A DNA stretch of 64,000 bases, taken from assembly GCF_963678635.1 (NCBI RefSeq), contig NC_087065.1, forward strand, positions 12,483,579 through 12,547,578, in the 5' to 3' direction. The notes beneath the pieces were generated by a model, which saw only the letters and a program-made list of their open reading frames with translations, searched no databases and had not been told where the DNA came from. The translations under genes and the position numbers were made by a program. This DNA is from Symsagittifera roscoffensis. Taxonomy: Eukaryota; Xenacoelomorpha; Acoela; Convolutidae. Shown here one piece after another: positions 17,826 to 29,743 of the stretch (position 1 is the stretch's first letter; each line of letters starts with the position of its first letter).

Positions 17826-19412
17826 TTGGCAATCATTGCGAAAAAAAATCTGGATTTAGAGAGCCTACATGGACTAGAAATACCGGAGACGCAAATTCCA
17901 ATCTTGGAAAAAGCAACAGGCAGCGAGTCGGACGCGGAAAAAGCCAACAGAGAGAGCAGGAACAAAAGCGCAATGAAACAGTATGAATCCGCCGAAGAGA
18001 AACGGATCAACGAAGAAAAGAGGAAATTTAATGGAATGAGACGAATTTTATTTCTAGCCCTAGGGAGCGAAGGAAAAAGAGTTTTTACACAAAAGAACCC
18101 GAGAGTCAAGATTCTAGCAATATCATTTTCTGAGTTCTGGACTCTACTAGACGCAGCACTCAACAAACCGCCCAACACTACGTTCGAAAGATATAAACTA
18201 CGAAATCGAAAGCAAAAAGACCGCGAGTCGTACGAACAATTCTGGGGAGCACTGACGGACCTGGCCAGCCCGTGCAACATCAAGGAATCTGACGAGGCGG
18301 AATGGATAAGGGATATCTTCGTTTGCAATATGAAGAACACAGACACCCAGAGGAAGCTACTTTCAGCTACCATAAGCCCGTCGGAAGCACTTAATCAAGC
18401 CCTAATTGACAAAAAAGGATATTTTAACCACCAGAAACTGACAAATATGTCACGGTCATCGACCAACGGGACAACTTTTAAATCTTTTAGTAACCACAAT
18501 CATATCAAAAAGGAACGAAGTTTAAACATCAAAAGGAGTAACTCGTGCATGAAATGCTGGAATACATTTACGAAAGGGCACTTAAACGTTTGCCCAGCGA
18601 AGGACATAACCTGTAAAAATTTTAATTATAAGGGACACTTCGCCAAATTATGTAAATCACGCATTAAGAGACCAACTGTAAATACTGTATCAGATAATTA
18701 TGTAAATACCGAGAATTGTACATACATACCTCCGGAAAACTCGTGGATGGAAGAAAAAGAATCGTGCGACGTTATAAATGCGTGGAACGAGTACGGACTG
18801 AGTGACGATAACGATTTCTCGGTGTTGAGCGTCAGAACTATTTACGAAAATAGTTGTCTCGAAACAAAGAAACTCCTGAACCTAGGCATCGGCTGGGATA
18901 TGATTGTAAATATGAACATACCTGTAGATTCAGCAAGCCCTGTAAGTTTTTTAAAACAGAACGAACTACACGAAATTAAACTAAGATACCCGAACCTCAA
19001 GATACACCCTGTGCAGAAAAGAATAAAAGACCTATACTGCGGATTCACCAACGATACGATCAATATTTTGGGAAAAATAATTGTCAGAACACAGTCCAAT
19101 GGGTGGATCAGCAAAGAAACCCCATTCTTCATAACCGGCGGACACGAGCGAAACATCTTGGGGAACGACAACTTACCCAAACTGGGCATAGAAATAACAC
19201 AGAGGAAATGCCCCCAACCAATCTGCATGGTCAATCATCCCACACTCGAGAGTGAGTACAAAAACTTACCTTCTTTATCAGACAAAATTTTTAACGAGTT
19301 CAAAAACTTATTCACTAGAGTGGGGAAAATACCTAACGATCGAAAGGTAACCCATTTTCACACACCTTTTAAACCAATACAGTCCAAAGGGAGAAGAGTT
19401 CCACTCCACTAA
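17826..19412 (+). CDS. gag: Element 2 gag-protease frame
   Basis: This 528-codon open frame fuses gag and protease. Residues 70-200 resemble a gag core (FSEFWTLLDAAL, ESYEQFWGAL). The nucleocapsid region at about 241-276 has two zinc-knuckle-like motifs. The first, CMKCWNTFTKGHLNVC, has the long spacing seen in some Ty3/gypsy gags. The second, CKNFNYKGHFAKLC, has Phe where the second Cys should be, so zinc binding is probably lost. The protease active site is DSAS (residues 368-371) followed by PVSFL, with ILGNDNL at about 444. The frame ends shortly into the RT N-terminus (TPFKPIQSKGRRVPLH) at a TAA that is probably a decay mutation. No separate gag stop is seen. Confidence 0.85.
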   Translation: MAIIAKKNLDLESLHGLEIPETQIPILEKATGSESDAEKANRESRNKSAMKQYESAEEKRINEEKRKFNGMRRILFLALGSEGKRVFTQKNPRVKILAISFSEFWTLLDAALNKPPNTTFERYKLRNRKQKDRESYEQFWGALTDLASPCNIKESDEAEWIRDIFVCNMKNTDTQRKLLSATISPSEALNQALIDKKGYFNHQKLTNMSRSSTNGTTFKSFSNHNHIKKERSLNIKRSNSCMKCWNTFTKGHLNVCPAKDITCKNFNYKGHFAKLCKSRIKRPTVNTVSDNYVNTENCTYIPPENSWMEEKESCDVINAWNEYGLSDDNDFSVLSVRTIYENSCLETKKLLNLGIGWDMIVNMNIPVDSASPVSFLKQNELHEIKLRYPNLKIHPVQKRIKDLYCGFTNDTINILGKIIVRTQSNGWISKETPFFITGGHERNILGNDNLPKLGIEITQRKCPQPICMVNHPTLESEYKNLPSLSDKIFNEFKNLFTRVGKIPNDRKVTHFHTPFKPIQSKGRRVPLH

Positions 19413-22207
19413 CTCGCGGGAGTGAACCAAGAATTAAAAAGAATGGGAAAAGAAGGCCACATAGTAAAATTAGAGAAATGCGACGAAGATTGTTTTATCA
19501 GCCCAATTGCAATCACTCGGAAAAGGATACTTCAATAAAACTGGCACTTGACTCTAAGCTATTAAATCAGAAAAATCCAACGGGCGAGTGTGGTTTAGTA
19601 ATTTAGACCTGAAACACGCCTACAGCCAACTCAAACTATGCGATCAAAAAAGTAAACAGTGCAATTTTAGCATAGTAGTGTCCCTTATAATTACAGTTTT
19701 TACAGGTTATGTCCTTCGCTGGGCAAACGTTTAAGTGCACTTTCGTAAATGTATTCCCGCATTTCATGCACGAGTTACTCCTTTCGATTTTTAACGGGAT
19801 TTCACGGATTGGAAGACATGCCCAATGAATTCCAACGGGTCATGGACTCACTTTTGAAAAATATCCCGTTTACAAATTGTCACATAGACGACATCCTGGT
19901 AGCCTCGCGTGGATCCCTGGAAGAACACAAATCAATAGTGTATAAAATTTTATCAATATTAGATAAGAAAAACATAGCAGTTAAATGGGGGAATTGCGCA
20001 TTTTTTAAATCTTACATCGAATGGCTTGGCTTCAAGATCTCAGGCGATGGAGTACGACCGTTGGTCGGTAAAGCCGACGCAATAAAAAATTTGCCAACCC
20101 CGAAGAATATTTCTGAACTTCGTTCATTTTTCGGCTCGATAAACCAATACGTAAATTTCGTCCCTAACTTATCGACGTTAAGCTCCCCTCTTCGACCTCT
20201 TCTAAACAAAAAATCGGTATACAATTGGGATACTAGCCATTCAATAGCGTTTGAGAAGTTAAAAGCGGAAATTGTAAACATTACAGAAAACAGCCATTTC
20301 GATGTAAAAGAGAAGACAAGACTGAAAACGGACGCTTCACATAACGGACTAGGGGCAACCCTAGAAGAATTACAGGACGACCAATGGAAAACAATCGCGT
20401 TTGCATCCAGATTTTTAAATAACCATGAAATGAAATATTTTACCAACAAATTAGAGTTGCTGGGAGTCGTATGGGCTACAGAACATTTCAGAAACTACCT
20501 GTACGGAACGGAATTTCAAATAGTAACAGATCACAAAGCATTACTATCAGCACTTTCGGCAAATCATGGAAACAAAACGATGCATAGCCGATTGACCCGT
20601 TGGGTAAACAGACTTTTACCATTCAGTTTTAAAATTTCACATTTACCAGGAAAGGACATGGGATTTACAGACCTTTTATCTAGACTTCCTTCGGGCAAAG
20701 CCCTTCCAATTTCCCATTATGACGACGAATTTGTAGTCGCTTTAACCGACAAAATTCAGAACATTTTATCGACTAAACAATTTTCTAAAATAGTTACTGT
20801 CAATTCTGTAGATAGACCAGCGGTCGCTGTAAATACTAAAACACGAGTTAATACAATCCCGTCGGGAAACAAAATTTCAAGCGACGTGATTGGTCAGAAT
20901 TGGTTGAATAGCTCTTTAGCTTTACTTAATCTCAAGATTATTGCTGGTATCATATCTTGTTTCGATCAGTCGATAAAAATATGCCACAAAAATCACTCTC
21001 GGACAGAAAATTGCACTACAATTTGCCAACCCGTCGATAATTCGAAATTTAATTTTAAAAGTATTACCTTTTCGGACAAAGTCCTTTTACATTTTTTATT
21101 ACTAAACAGACACTTCATACCATCTAGCAGGAAACAACCGAAAATCCCAATGGATAAATTGAACGAACCCCTCTTGATCATTCCCGAAGAACATAATATC
21201 GCCCTCAAATTCAGAGACGACCGACTTCCACCCGACCACGCAGACCTCGTAAGAAGATATAAGGCCGACCTGAGTTTATCAAATTCCCCAATTCGCCCGG
21301 AAAAACACTGTTCGAAGAAATCGCTTCAGATCATGACTAGAGAAGACAAGGTGCTGTGGGATTTGATAGAGACGATAAAGAGGAACCGACCTATGGGCAT
21401 ACACGGGACTTACATGAAGAACTACGCCAAAGATCTTCACGTGAAGGATGAGCTACTCTTTTTAGACAATAAATTAGTCGTCCCAGCTACCATCAGGGGA
21501 ACTTTTAATTCAATGCTACATGAGACTCATCCAGGACAATTTGGGATGAAATCCCTCGCCGAATACTTGTGGTGGCCGCATGTTTACCGGGAAATTTACC
21601 ATCACGGGAGAACATGTAGCCAATGTCTAAAAGCGGGTAAGAACATTAAAGTGTTACTAGGCAACCATAATATTTCGAAACTCCCGACGTTGACATTCGC
21701 GAACAAAGAAATAAATTTGGATTTTGCGGGACCGTTGGACACGTGCTGGGGTAACAACAAATACATCCTTCTTTGCATTGACCGTTACACAAAGTTTCCT
21801 TGGGCCAAGATCGTTAATAACACCTCTACAAGAAACGTAATTTCATTTTTAAACTATTACTGTCACCTTCACGGATTCCCAAGAACAATTTGAGTCGACC
21901 ATGGGTCATGCTTCTTATCACATGATTTCAAAAACTTCTGCGATAAATTTAATATAGAAATTATTTACTGCACTGTCGGAGACCACAGATCCAATGGGCT
22001 AGTGGAAAGATTTACACAATTAAATCGAAATTACTGGCAATGTCCTTCGAATTACCCAAACCATCCCTAAACGATTCGATCGAGAAAATCATCTGGAATT
22101 TGAGAATCTCAAAACAATCTGCGATCGGCTGTACTCCGTTTGAAAAGCATTTTAATAGAGCAGCGAACACTAGGTGGAAAAATCTTATGTCCAATATTGA
22201 CCATTGA
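19413..22207 (+). pseudogene. pol: Element 2 pol: interrupted RT, RNase H and integrase
   Basis: 19413-19677 holds RT pieces in shifting frames (RMGKEGHIVKLEKC, FSNLDLKHAYSQL). An inverted insert follows, then a 714-codon frame (19749-21893). That frame has FHGLEDMPNEFQRVMD and the active-site box HIDD (residues 45-48, His in place of the usual Tyr/Phe). RNase H follows with TDASHNGLGA, NKLELLG and TDHKALL, then the integrase zinc domain (HETHPGQFG ... CSQC) and core start (LDFAGPLD, ILLCIDRYTKF). TGA at 21891-21893 interrupts the core just before VDHGSCFLSHDF. The next part (GDHRSNGLVERF) runs into a frameshift near 22015, and another TGA lies at about 22204. The copy is not able to make an intact Pol. 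Confidence 0.85.
19678..19795 (-). repeat. Inverted copy of the gag nucleocapsid region inside RT
   Basis: The 118 bases are the reverse complement of 18520-18638 with only a handful of differences. At the Cys-to-Phe position of the second knuckle the inverted copy encodes the normal Cys (TGTAAAAACTGT), and the Trp of the first knuckle is Gly. So the donor was a different, more intact copy. The insert replaces a short RT segment between CNFSIV and FLTGFHGL. Confidence 0.85.
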
Positions 22208-22225
22208 GATAAAGGGAAGGCTATA

Positions 22226-23508
22226 ATGTCCAAAGAGCGGGCCACTAACTGGGAACTACACGACGGGGCAGAAGATGGTTATATGGACGAGGAAAAGGAC
22301 AGCACGTCGGACCCAGAAGAAAACATGCCACTAGCTAGGACTTTCAGCCTACACACAACCCCGGACGTCACTATCCGAACTTCAGAACCGCTGGCAAAAA
22401 GAAAAGCAGTAATGGGAGGTAACTTATATAGAAAGGTGTCTAACAGGAAAAATAGGGACCCATATTTTAGCCTAGTTAGGAAGGATATCATCGATTCTTC
22501 AGAGCACACAGTTACTCTTGACAACGGTTACGTTTTACGTAAATCGGATCTGGCTATAAAAGGAAAAATACTCCCAGGGTCCAAAAAGATAATAGTGAAT
22601 CAGACACCCACTGGGCATAATCTTCATACTCATTCGGGTTTAGCTGGGAAAAGGTTACTCTCTCCACCGAAGAAAGCTGGATCGACACCCGCTGGTCACT
22701 CGAGTCAAGGCACCCCAAGAACGGATAGCACCAGAGCAGGGACTAGTGCACCGACCGCGAGCACAGCCACTCAAGACTCTCCAAGATTTTCTTCAGGTTC
22801 ATCTTCCTTAAATCTAGATTCGTGGGACGGGATAATCGAGGTTACTTTGACGATGTGACCAATAATAACGTACCTCAAAACCCCCATACCGAGTCTAATC
22901 AGGGCTTAAGTATTACAGGTCCTTTCGAATCTCCAAAACTGAGCTCAGAAAGGCCAGCGAACAACGAGCCCCGGGAGATTGTTGTCATCCACGATGCGAC
23001 TACTACTGAAGGATCACAGGACAATCTGGTAGACACTATTCCGGAACAGATGAACAGCGCGACCCCAAAGACCCGAAATTCTAGACCATGCAGAAATGTG
23101 GGCCCCCCACAGTTTTACGGAAATCGCAGATTTATAGACGTGGTTCAAGAGAAAGACGACCTAGGGGCGTCAACTTCCATATTCTCCCCGGCATCGGACT
23201 CCCACACGACTACTTTCTCGGTCAACTCTCCATCTGACCTTTTGACTCCATTAGCGGAGGCGCCTCCCAGACAGATTCTCGTCGCGGAAACTACGTTGCC
23301 CTGGTCTTCAAGGAACTCCCTCCCGACGGTCAGACTTGCAACCTCTACCACGAAGACTCACCTTCACGAGAATTCTTCGGACTCAAATCTAACTTACCCG
23401 ACCTCGAAGGACCCCACGCTCGAGGTGGACAACTATAGCGAGATCTCATCGACTATAGATTCGGAAGTGAGGGCTAAATTGGATGAGTTTGAGGATCAAT
23501 TCATTTAA
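22226..23508 (+). pseudogene. Element 2 pol tail in two overlapping frames
   Basis: The first frame (22226-22858) has a GPY-like stretch (RDPYFSLVRKD, HTVTLDNGYVLRKSDLA) and then Ser/Thr/Pro-rich sequence. The second (about 22822-23508) continues the low-complexity tail and ends EFEDQFI. A frameshift near 22830 separates them. This is the C-terminal extension of integrase rather than an env: there is no signal peptide or membrane segment. 23509-23842 is non-coding up to a short purine run (GGTGGGAAA) before the 3' LTR. Confidence 0.6.
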
Positions 23509-23842
23509 TCGACATATCAATTCAAACTGAACAAAACAATTCTTTAATCCATATTTTACCGCCGGACTTTTTAATTTTACCTGTAGATACAATCGTACAT
23601 GTTAATGTACATGTTGTGGATTAGTTTTATTTAGTTAGTTACTGTATACTGTAAATTTTGTAATTCTGTATAGCCACCCTGTAAATTGCTACATTCTCTT
23701 TCAGTTGTGGATTCTATTTTGCTTCTGTATATTTACCTTCTGGGTGCAGTTTGTAAAATTCTTCCATTTTCGGAGGGGGAAAAAGGATGTCTATAGAGTT
23801 ATGTAGTTAGTTTGCAGTTTCATTTTTTTTCCCGGTGGGAAA

Positions 23843-24048
23843 TGTAGTGATTTGTTTTTAGTATCTTAAAATGACCTTCAGTATTTTAATTGATACCTGT
23901 TAAACAGTTTAGTCACGATCATTGGTCGATATGAACAGAAGTTCAGTTGTCCTTTTTCACAATCTTAATTGAACTACTTCCTTTTACCGTTTTATCCTTT
24001 TAAGCTTATGTACATAACTTGTACATATAGAACCATAGAATTAGAATA
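23843..24048 (+). repeat. 3' LTR of element 2
   Basis: It runs from TGTAGTGATTTG to GAATTAGAATA and is the same length as the 5' copy, with scattered substitutions and no indels that I can see. Confidence 0.88.
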
Positions 24049-24061
24049 GTTTATTACAAAC

Positions 24062-25210
24062 TTCGAAACCTTTTCAAACACGACCTTTAAAATTTTTTTA
24101 AAGGAAAATAAGCGCAATAAATTGCCAAATTTTGATTTTTTTAATCAAAATTTTCAAGCAGGGCCGAAGCATCAATTAAGTTTGTAATCCCCAGTTGGTA
24201 AACTAAAGAGTATAACACAACTTGGAAACTATTCTTCTGCCTAAAAGAAATCCGTCAACTTGTTTTCTGAAGTTGTGCCTTTTTATGGTGATAATTACAC
24301 GACAATTACCATTTTCCTCTTATGCGAAAAAAAAATTTTCAATCAGTGCTTTGATAGTTTTCACCGCTTTAATCCAGAAACTTTTCGAAACTTTTGTCAA
24401 GTTTTTTAGGTAGTCAAATTGATTTTCGAATTTCTACAATAACACTATAAAGAGACCTATTTTATTAAAATATTCAACTCAGTAAGCAAGTTTATGAAAA
24501 AAATTGGTTAAAATTTTTGGTAGTTTTTCTTCCTTACAATCCATTATTGATAAATATACGAAAAAGATATGAAACTCTTCAATAAAAGCTCTTTGGGCAG
24601 CAAAGTCTCGTGAAACAAAAAAAATGCACTTCACAGATAATTTTACAAAAAAATGCACTTCCTTGGCAACTTTACAAATAATTTAATTGGTAAAAGATAT
24701 TTGAAAAACTCATATAACCCATGAAGTGAGAAGGACAACAAAAAATCCAACGTTTTATGATTATACTTATGCAGAAATTTAAAAGGGCTCAAATTATGCC
24801 TCAAAAAAACAAAACAGGAATCTATTGATTGATGCATTCATTTTCAACAAGACTACTCGTATCACAGCCAAACCTTAAGCCCTGTGTTTTTCAGTGTTGA
24901 AATTATTTTTTGCTAAAATATTTTGATAATATGATAATACTTATACAATACATTTTTATAGTCAAAAACTATGTCAAGAAAATTGATACATTTTGAATCG
25001 ACTAACTCTTCTCAATTTTTGTAACGTCTCTTTCCAATTAAATTGCATTCTGAGCTAAAGTAAGTTACAACACCGTGAAATCATAGTTTTATTGCTCCGT
25101 GTTTCGGAATGTTTGTGCTTGGGGATTTTGCTTTATAATCTGAATAAAACTGATGTCTTGCGCTCACATTTAAAGAAATTTGTTTTAACAGTTTTTGTTA
25201 TGCTATGGAC
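24062..25210. other. Non-coding, no gene seen
   Basis: A/T-rich, without a convincing frame. A short relative of dispersed family R2 (CAAGACTACTCGTATCACAG) starts at about 24849. Confidence 0.4.
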
Positions 25211-25214
25211 TTTT

Positions 25215-25570
25215 TCAATTTTTTTTTAAATTGATTTTCTGAGCACTCCCAAATCAAAAAAAAAGACCTGATTCGGACTATATGATCTGTGCTGCAGACA
25301 ATGTTGAGCTTTTTGGAAGTTTCTGACCAAAAAATTGTAATTTTCGGCGCGCGCTCCCCTCTCAAAATTAGCCCATTTTGGAGGTAATAATTCTTGAGTA
25401 GTTCAACCAAAATTCTACAACATAAAGCTCAGCTTAAATTGTACAAAATTGATATCTTAAATTAGCATCAAAGGAGGGAGCCTTTGGGTTGGTAGGGGGT
25501 TGAACTCCTCAGGGAAAGGGCATCCGCCACCTCATCCCTCCAACAATCTCCACCCTAAATCCGCCTCTGG
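25215..25570 (+). mobile_element. hAT-like short element, 5'-truncated (family R1)
   Basis: It contains the family landmarks AAATTGATTTTCTGAGC and GGCGCGCGCTCCCCTCTC and the 3' terminus AAATCCGCCTCTG, the inverted form of the usual CAGRGGCGGATTT start. It is non-coding. Confidence 0.6.
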
Positions 25571-27700
25571 TTTGAGCTTTACATTGCTAATATGGCCAAT
25601 TTGGGGTAGTTAAGGTGTAATCTAGAGCATATGTGGCGAACTAAATCGTTCCAGAACAGTTATCATTTTTTTGAGTTTCTAATAAACGCCACGATTGTGT
25701 TTCTTGACAGTTTTTTCGCAAATAAAACAATTTTGAATTTTTTTAAGTTGTAGTTTTTTCTCAATTATTTAACTTATTTTGGATTTCGTGGTTTTCTTTT
25801 CTCTTCATGTGTGGTACCTTGCAAGGCAAATTTCATGCGTATCGCAAAATCTCTGCGTTTCCTTGTTTTTTATTTTTATTTTTTCGATTGAATTTTCCTT
25901 TAAAATTTTTTGATTCATTGCTGCCAACTTTGCTTTGTTTGGCTTTTCTTGCATTATAGTGTAAAACGTAATGCTTTAACCCTTGCAAGTAGCAAAGGTG
26001 CTGAAAGTGAGTTGTATACCTTTTCCCGAAAAAAAATTTGTTCACGCATGTGAAAATCTAACACATGTTTCGACTTGCTTCAAAATAAAAATAAATTCTA
26101 TCAATCGTCTAGAGCATCTGGTTAGAGGTGACCCACTTGCTCTCTTCTAAGTTTTGAGTGCAATTTTCAAAGCTCCATTAGTGAAGGTGATTAGGTTACA
26201 AGATTTTTTGAGCAATTTTAGTTTTTTTTCGTAACCAACTGGCATATTTTGATCATTTCTGCAAATCAAAAGTCCATTCTGGGTTGTTTTTCTTAAGTTG
26301 GGTTCAATAATACCAATTCCAGTTCGGTTTAATTTCAGTTTTTTGTTTTTTTTTTGTTTACTCGGCTCAAAGTTTTTCGGTTTGAACCTGATTATTTTAG
26401 TGTCCCCATATTACAACGTTGATTTAGCAAAAAAAATTTATGTGCGTTTGTGTTTTTTGAGGGGGCAGGATTTTTTTTTTACAAAAGTTTTGATGATCTT
26501 TATCATGAAAACGAAACTTTTTGGCTCAGCTGGTGTCTGCTCAAAAAGTTTTGGTTGTTGCCACTTCTTAAGTTTTGTTTTGATGCAAATTCAACTTTCA
26601 TTTTTCTTACGCAAACTATATTGAGACAAAGATATGAAAAATTTGGTAAAATTAGTTTTCTTTGAAAATTCAAAAACTTTCAACTTGTGTCTCAATTTCA
26701 ATTTGTCTCAAGTGTCTTATTTGTCGCTAGTTTTTCATGCTGTGTTTATATTGTACTGCAAGTGATGTATTAGTATGATTCGCATCTAATTAAAATGTTC
26801 TCCATTTTTTCATATCTAAAGGCTGCTTGATTCGACTATGGACTATGAAAAGCTACGGGTGTCTTTTTTTTTGAAAATTGTAACAAAGTTTTGGATAGTT
26901 CCGTGCATTTATGTTTTTCTTAGGAAAATCATAAAGAAGGCTGGTTTTAAATATCCGGAGATAACAAACAAAGTTGAAAGTTTTGAACGCGTTTAACTCA
27001 AATTGGGTCAAAACTAGAGGAAAAAAGATCAAAAATGCTGAACAATTTACCAGATTTATTATGGTGCATTTTTTTTGCAAAAAATTAGAACCAACTTTTT
27101 CCCCCTTGAAATGAGTCTTGTTTTTGTTTTTTTTTTTATTTTATGATGAATTACGCTAAAAATACGGAATTAATTGTTAGAAAATTGACAAAAGAAAGAG
27201 TAGCCAACATGGTTTTAGAAAACCAAAATCTCTAAAATTTACGCAAAGTGTTTGATAATTCAGCAAAGATTGTGAGAATTCTTTTTAATTAATCAAAAAC
27301 TACGCTAAAATAATAGGTTTAAAGATGATAACAATGCTCAAAAGAAGCCACTCACGCAATCCCACATAGTTTTGGAAGGATAAAATCTTCAAAAACTTGC
27401 CAAAAACTTTTAAAATTCGTTTCTAGTAAAGATTTTTGGTCTTACATAGTGAAAGTACCTTTTTTGCTATCAACTAAAATTATGTTCTCTCATATAGATT
27501 CTTGTAGATTTTTCCCTTGTAGAACTTTGTTAGGCTGGGTAAGAGACTTCTTTTGACATAATCTTTTTATCTTGTTATCATTCAATTGAGTAGTTTTAGC
27601 GTAAATCTTGATTAGCTAAAAAAATTAAAATGACCAAAGTGTACAAATGATCCAGCTGTAGCAAAAATCATATATTCAGCTACAACTCTATAATGATGAT
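25571..27700. other. Non-coding, no gene seen
   Basis: T-rich and A-rich tracts with several short frames of no recognisable content. About 26985-27180 looks like a diverged relative of the Tc1-type element at 12156 (ACGCGTTTAACTCAAATTGG, then TTACGCTAAAAATACGG), but the match is weak. Confidence 0.4.
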
Positions 27701-28035
27701 CATGGGTGGATCTAGGGTTTTATTGACGGGATAGGAGCGGTCGACCTTTTTTAAGCCAAGCAAATTGATTTTCCGAGCTCTCCTACAGCGCTAAAAACAC
27801 CTTTTTCTTGCCAAATCTGTTTCGCCGCATGCAATACTTTGAAAAAATGTTAGGCACATTTTGGACTATTTTGACCGAATAATTGTGTTTTTTGGCGCGC
27901 GCTCCCCTCTCAAGAATATTGTATATTGGCCTCAAAGGCATTTTTAGAAAATTATAAGGTCAGGCAGCAAAAAATCGAGGTCTTAAAAAAGAACCATAGG
28001 GGGAACTGTTTAGGTAGTCAGGGGATCCGCTACTG
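27701..28035 (+). mobile_element. hAT-like short element with exact 8-bp target duplication (family R1)
   Basis: The element starts CATGGGTGGATCTAGG and ends GGGATCCGCTACTG. The 8-mer ATGATGAT flanks it on both sides (27693-27700 and 28036-28043). Internal landmarks are TTGATTTTCCGAGCTCTC, GGCGCGCGCTCCCCTCTC and GGTCAGGCAGC. The 8-bp duplication and the CAGGGGCGGAT-type inverted ends are those of hAT elements. There is no transposase. Confidence 0.85.
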
Positions 28036-29743
28036 ATGATGATACCATCAAAAACAAAAGAACGGATGTATCTGATATCTCGATTATTATAAACTATTTT
28101 ATTTCTCTAAGAGATCAACCAGTAAACCCAGTGCTCACATTTTCTGAAATGAAAAATCAGTTATTTGTAATAATTTAAACTCGGCTTCGCAATTATTTTT
28201 CAATTGCTTTTGCCCAAAGGACATACATATAGTGAAAGGTTGGATCTGGAAACTCATTATCCCAAAATTCAGTATCTCGTTTTTCTTAGGTTTTGTGTAC
28301 GGTAAATCCGTTATTCACAATTTCAGAAGCTGGTTAAAAAAGCTTCCTTGTCTTCCGCACCCTTGCAAAATACATCAAGGACTGAAGTGATGAAATTTAA
28401 GTATGGGGCAAAAATTGGGGGCAAATTGAGTTCCTCTGACTGAATTTTGAAGTTTTAGCCTCAGTGATGTGCTGGTAGCTCACTCAGAAAAATTGATTCA
28501 AAAATTTCAAAAAATTTGACTTAACAAAAATTGCTTCAAAGCTAAAAAAATCAATAAACTATAAACCCCCCCCCCCCCCCCTACAGTAGGGTTTACATTC
28601 CCATTTATCAAATCATAAACCATTCATTTCGAAAATTGGCTCAATTGATCTAAATTATGGGTTTGGATTTGTATGCTGATAACTATATAAATTAAGACTT
28701 TAATTTTAAAACTGTTAACCTGTTAAACAAAAACAGTTTAGGTTATTCTTAATGCTAACGAAAAACTTGTATTTTCTCCCCCTCCCCCCCCCCCCGTCGC
28801 GGTGTGCGGGGAGATTGCACGGTTTCTTCTAACTTTATATTAGAAAGTAAAGAAGAAACTGTGAAAATGAAAGATCGAAAAAAATGCAATACCTGCATAT
28901 GTTAGTTTTTCTATTATGTTCTGTGTTCTGTAGTTACCAATTATCAAGCAATCGGGGGAGGCACGTTTCATCAGCCTTATCTTCGCCGGAAATTTGAATT
29001 AATGCCTATCACCAGAACACAAAGATAATGGTTTTAATTGGCACGCAGAGTCAAGAAGACTGTCCGTCCGTATTAGGGAAAAGCTCTGAATCTACCACTG
29101 CCCTTGAAAATCTGTGGAGTAGTTTTCGAATTCAAAAAATTGGAAAATCATCCACCAAAGGCCATTTAAAAAACAAAATGATATTTTCAACATTTGTAAC
29201 GGATTAATTAGAACAAATAGAACGCCTCAGTGTATGCTGGAGCAGTGTTTGAGCTCGATTAGATAGCCGCTTACGCGTTAATATATCACGCGTTAATTGT
29301 TCTACATCGACAATTTTGGTCATTTAAAATTCCTTTTAACAATTCAAAAAGACAGATAAAATATATTTGAATGTTTGGCTCAGGACACTAACAGTTTTCA
29401 GATAGTAATTTCTAAAAAGTTAGTTGTCGAAATTGGTTGTTTAAAAACTGTCTGGAGAAAAAACCACAAATATTACTTAATTTTTTTGGTAAATTGAAAC
29501 AATTGCCTTTCAACAATGAAAAATCGACCGTTTCGCAAACCATTTTGAATAGTGTTTGGAATTATTATAGGTGAATGAAAAAATAACTCAAACAGGCTGA
29601 AGATTAAAATATACGAAGTGCTGAATGTTCCGACTTCCCTTTAGCTGGTCTCGATTTATTTTATTTTTTGTTTCATACAAACTTGATGAATTACAAATTT
29701 TGAACTGCTGAGTTTTGAACTAATAATATCAAATATAAAATGC
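28036..29743. other. Non-coding, with two poly-C tracts
   Basis: Runs of C lie at 28566-28581 and about 28778-28795. A fragment of family R2 with the ACGCGTTAATATATCACGCG core is at about 29265-29300. No gene is seen. Confidence 0.45.

Larger units (their letters stand above)
17559..24048 (+). mobile_element. Ty3/gypsy LTR retrotransposon, element 2 (decayed)
   Basis: Two 206-bp LTRs (17559-17764 and 23843-24048) in the same orientation bound gag-protease, RT, RNase H and integrase remnants in Ty3/gypsy order on the plus strand. The LTRs differ at roughly eight or nine positions (about 4%), so the insertion is not recent. The word CAAAC lies directly left of the 5' LTR (17554-17558) and again eight bases right of the 3' LTR (24057-24061), but I cannot assign a clean target duplication. 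No env is present. Confidence 0.88.

Noticed and set aside
24049..24061. CAAAC at both ends of element 2 as its target-site duplication
   Set aside because: Eight extra bases separate the 3' LTR end from the right-hand CAAAC, and both LTRs are exactly 206 bp without them, so the match may be chance.
25833..26665. Short frames at 25833, 26298 and 26450
   Set aside because: Phe/Lys-rich translations typical of T- and A-rich non-coding DNA; no start context, splice partners or motifs.
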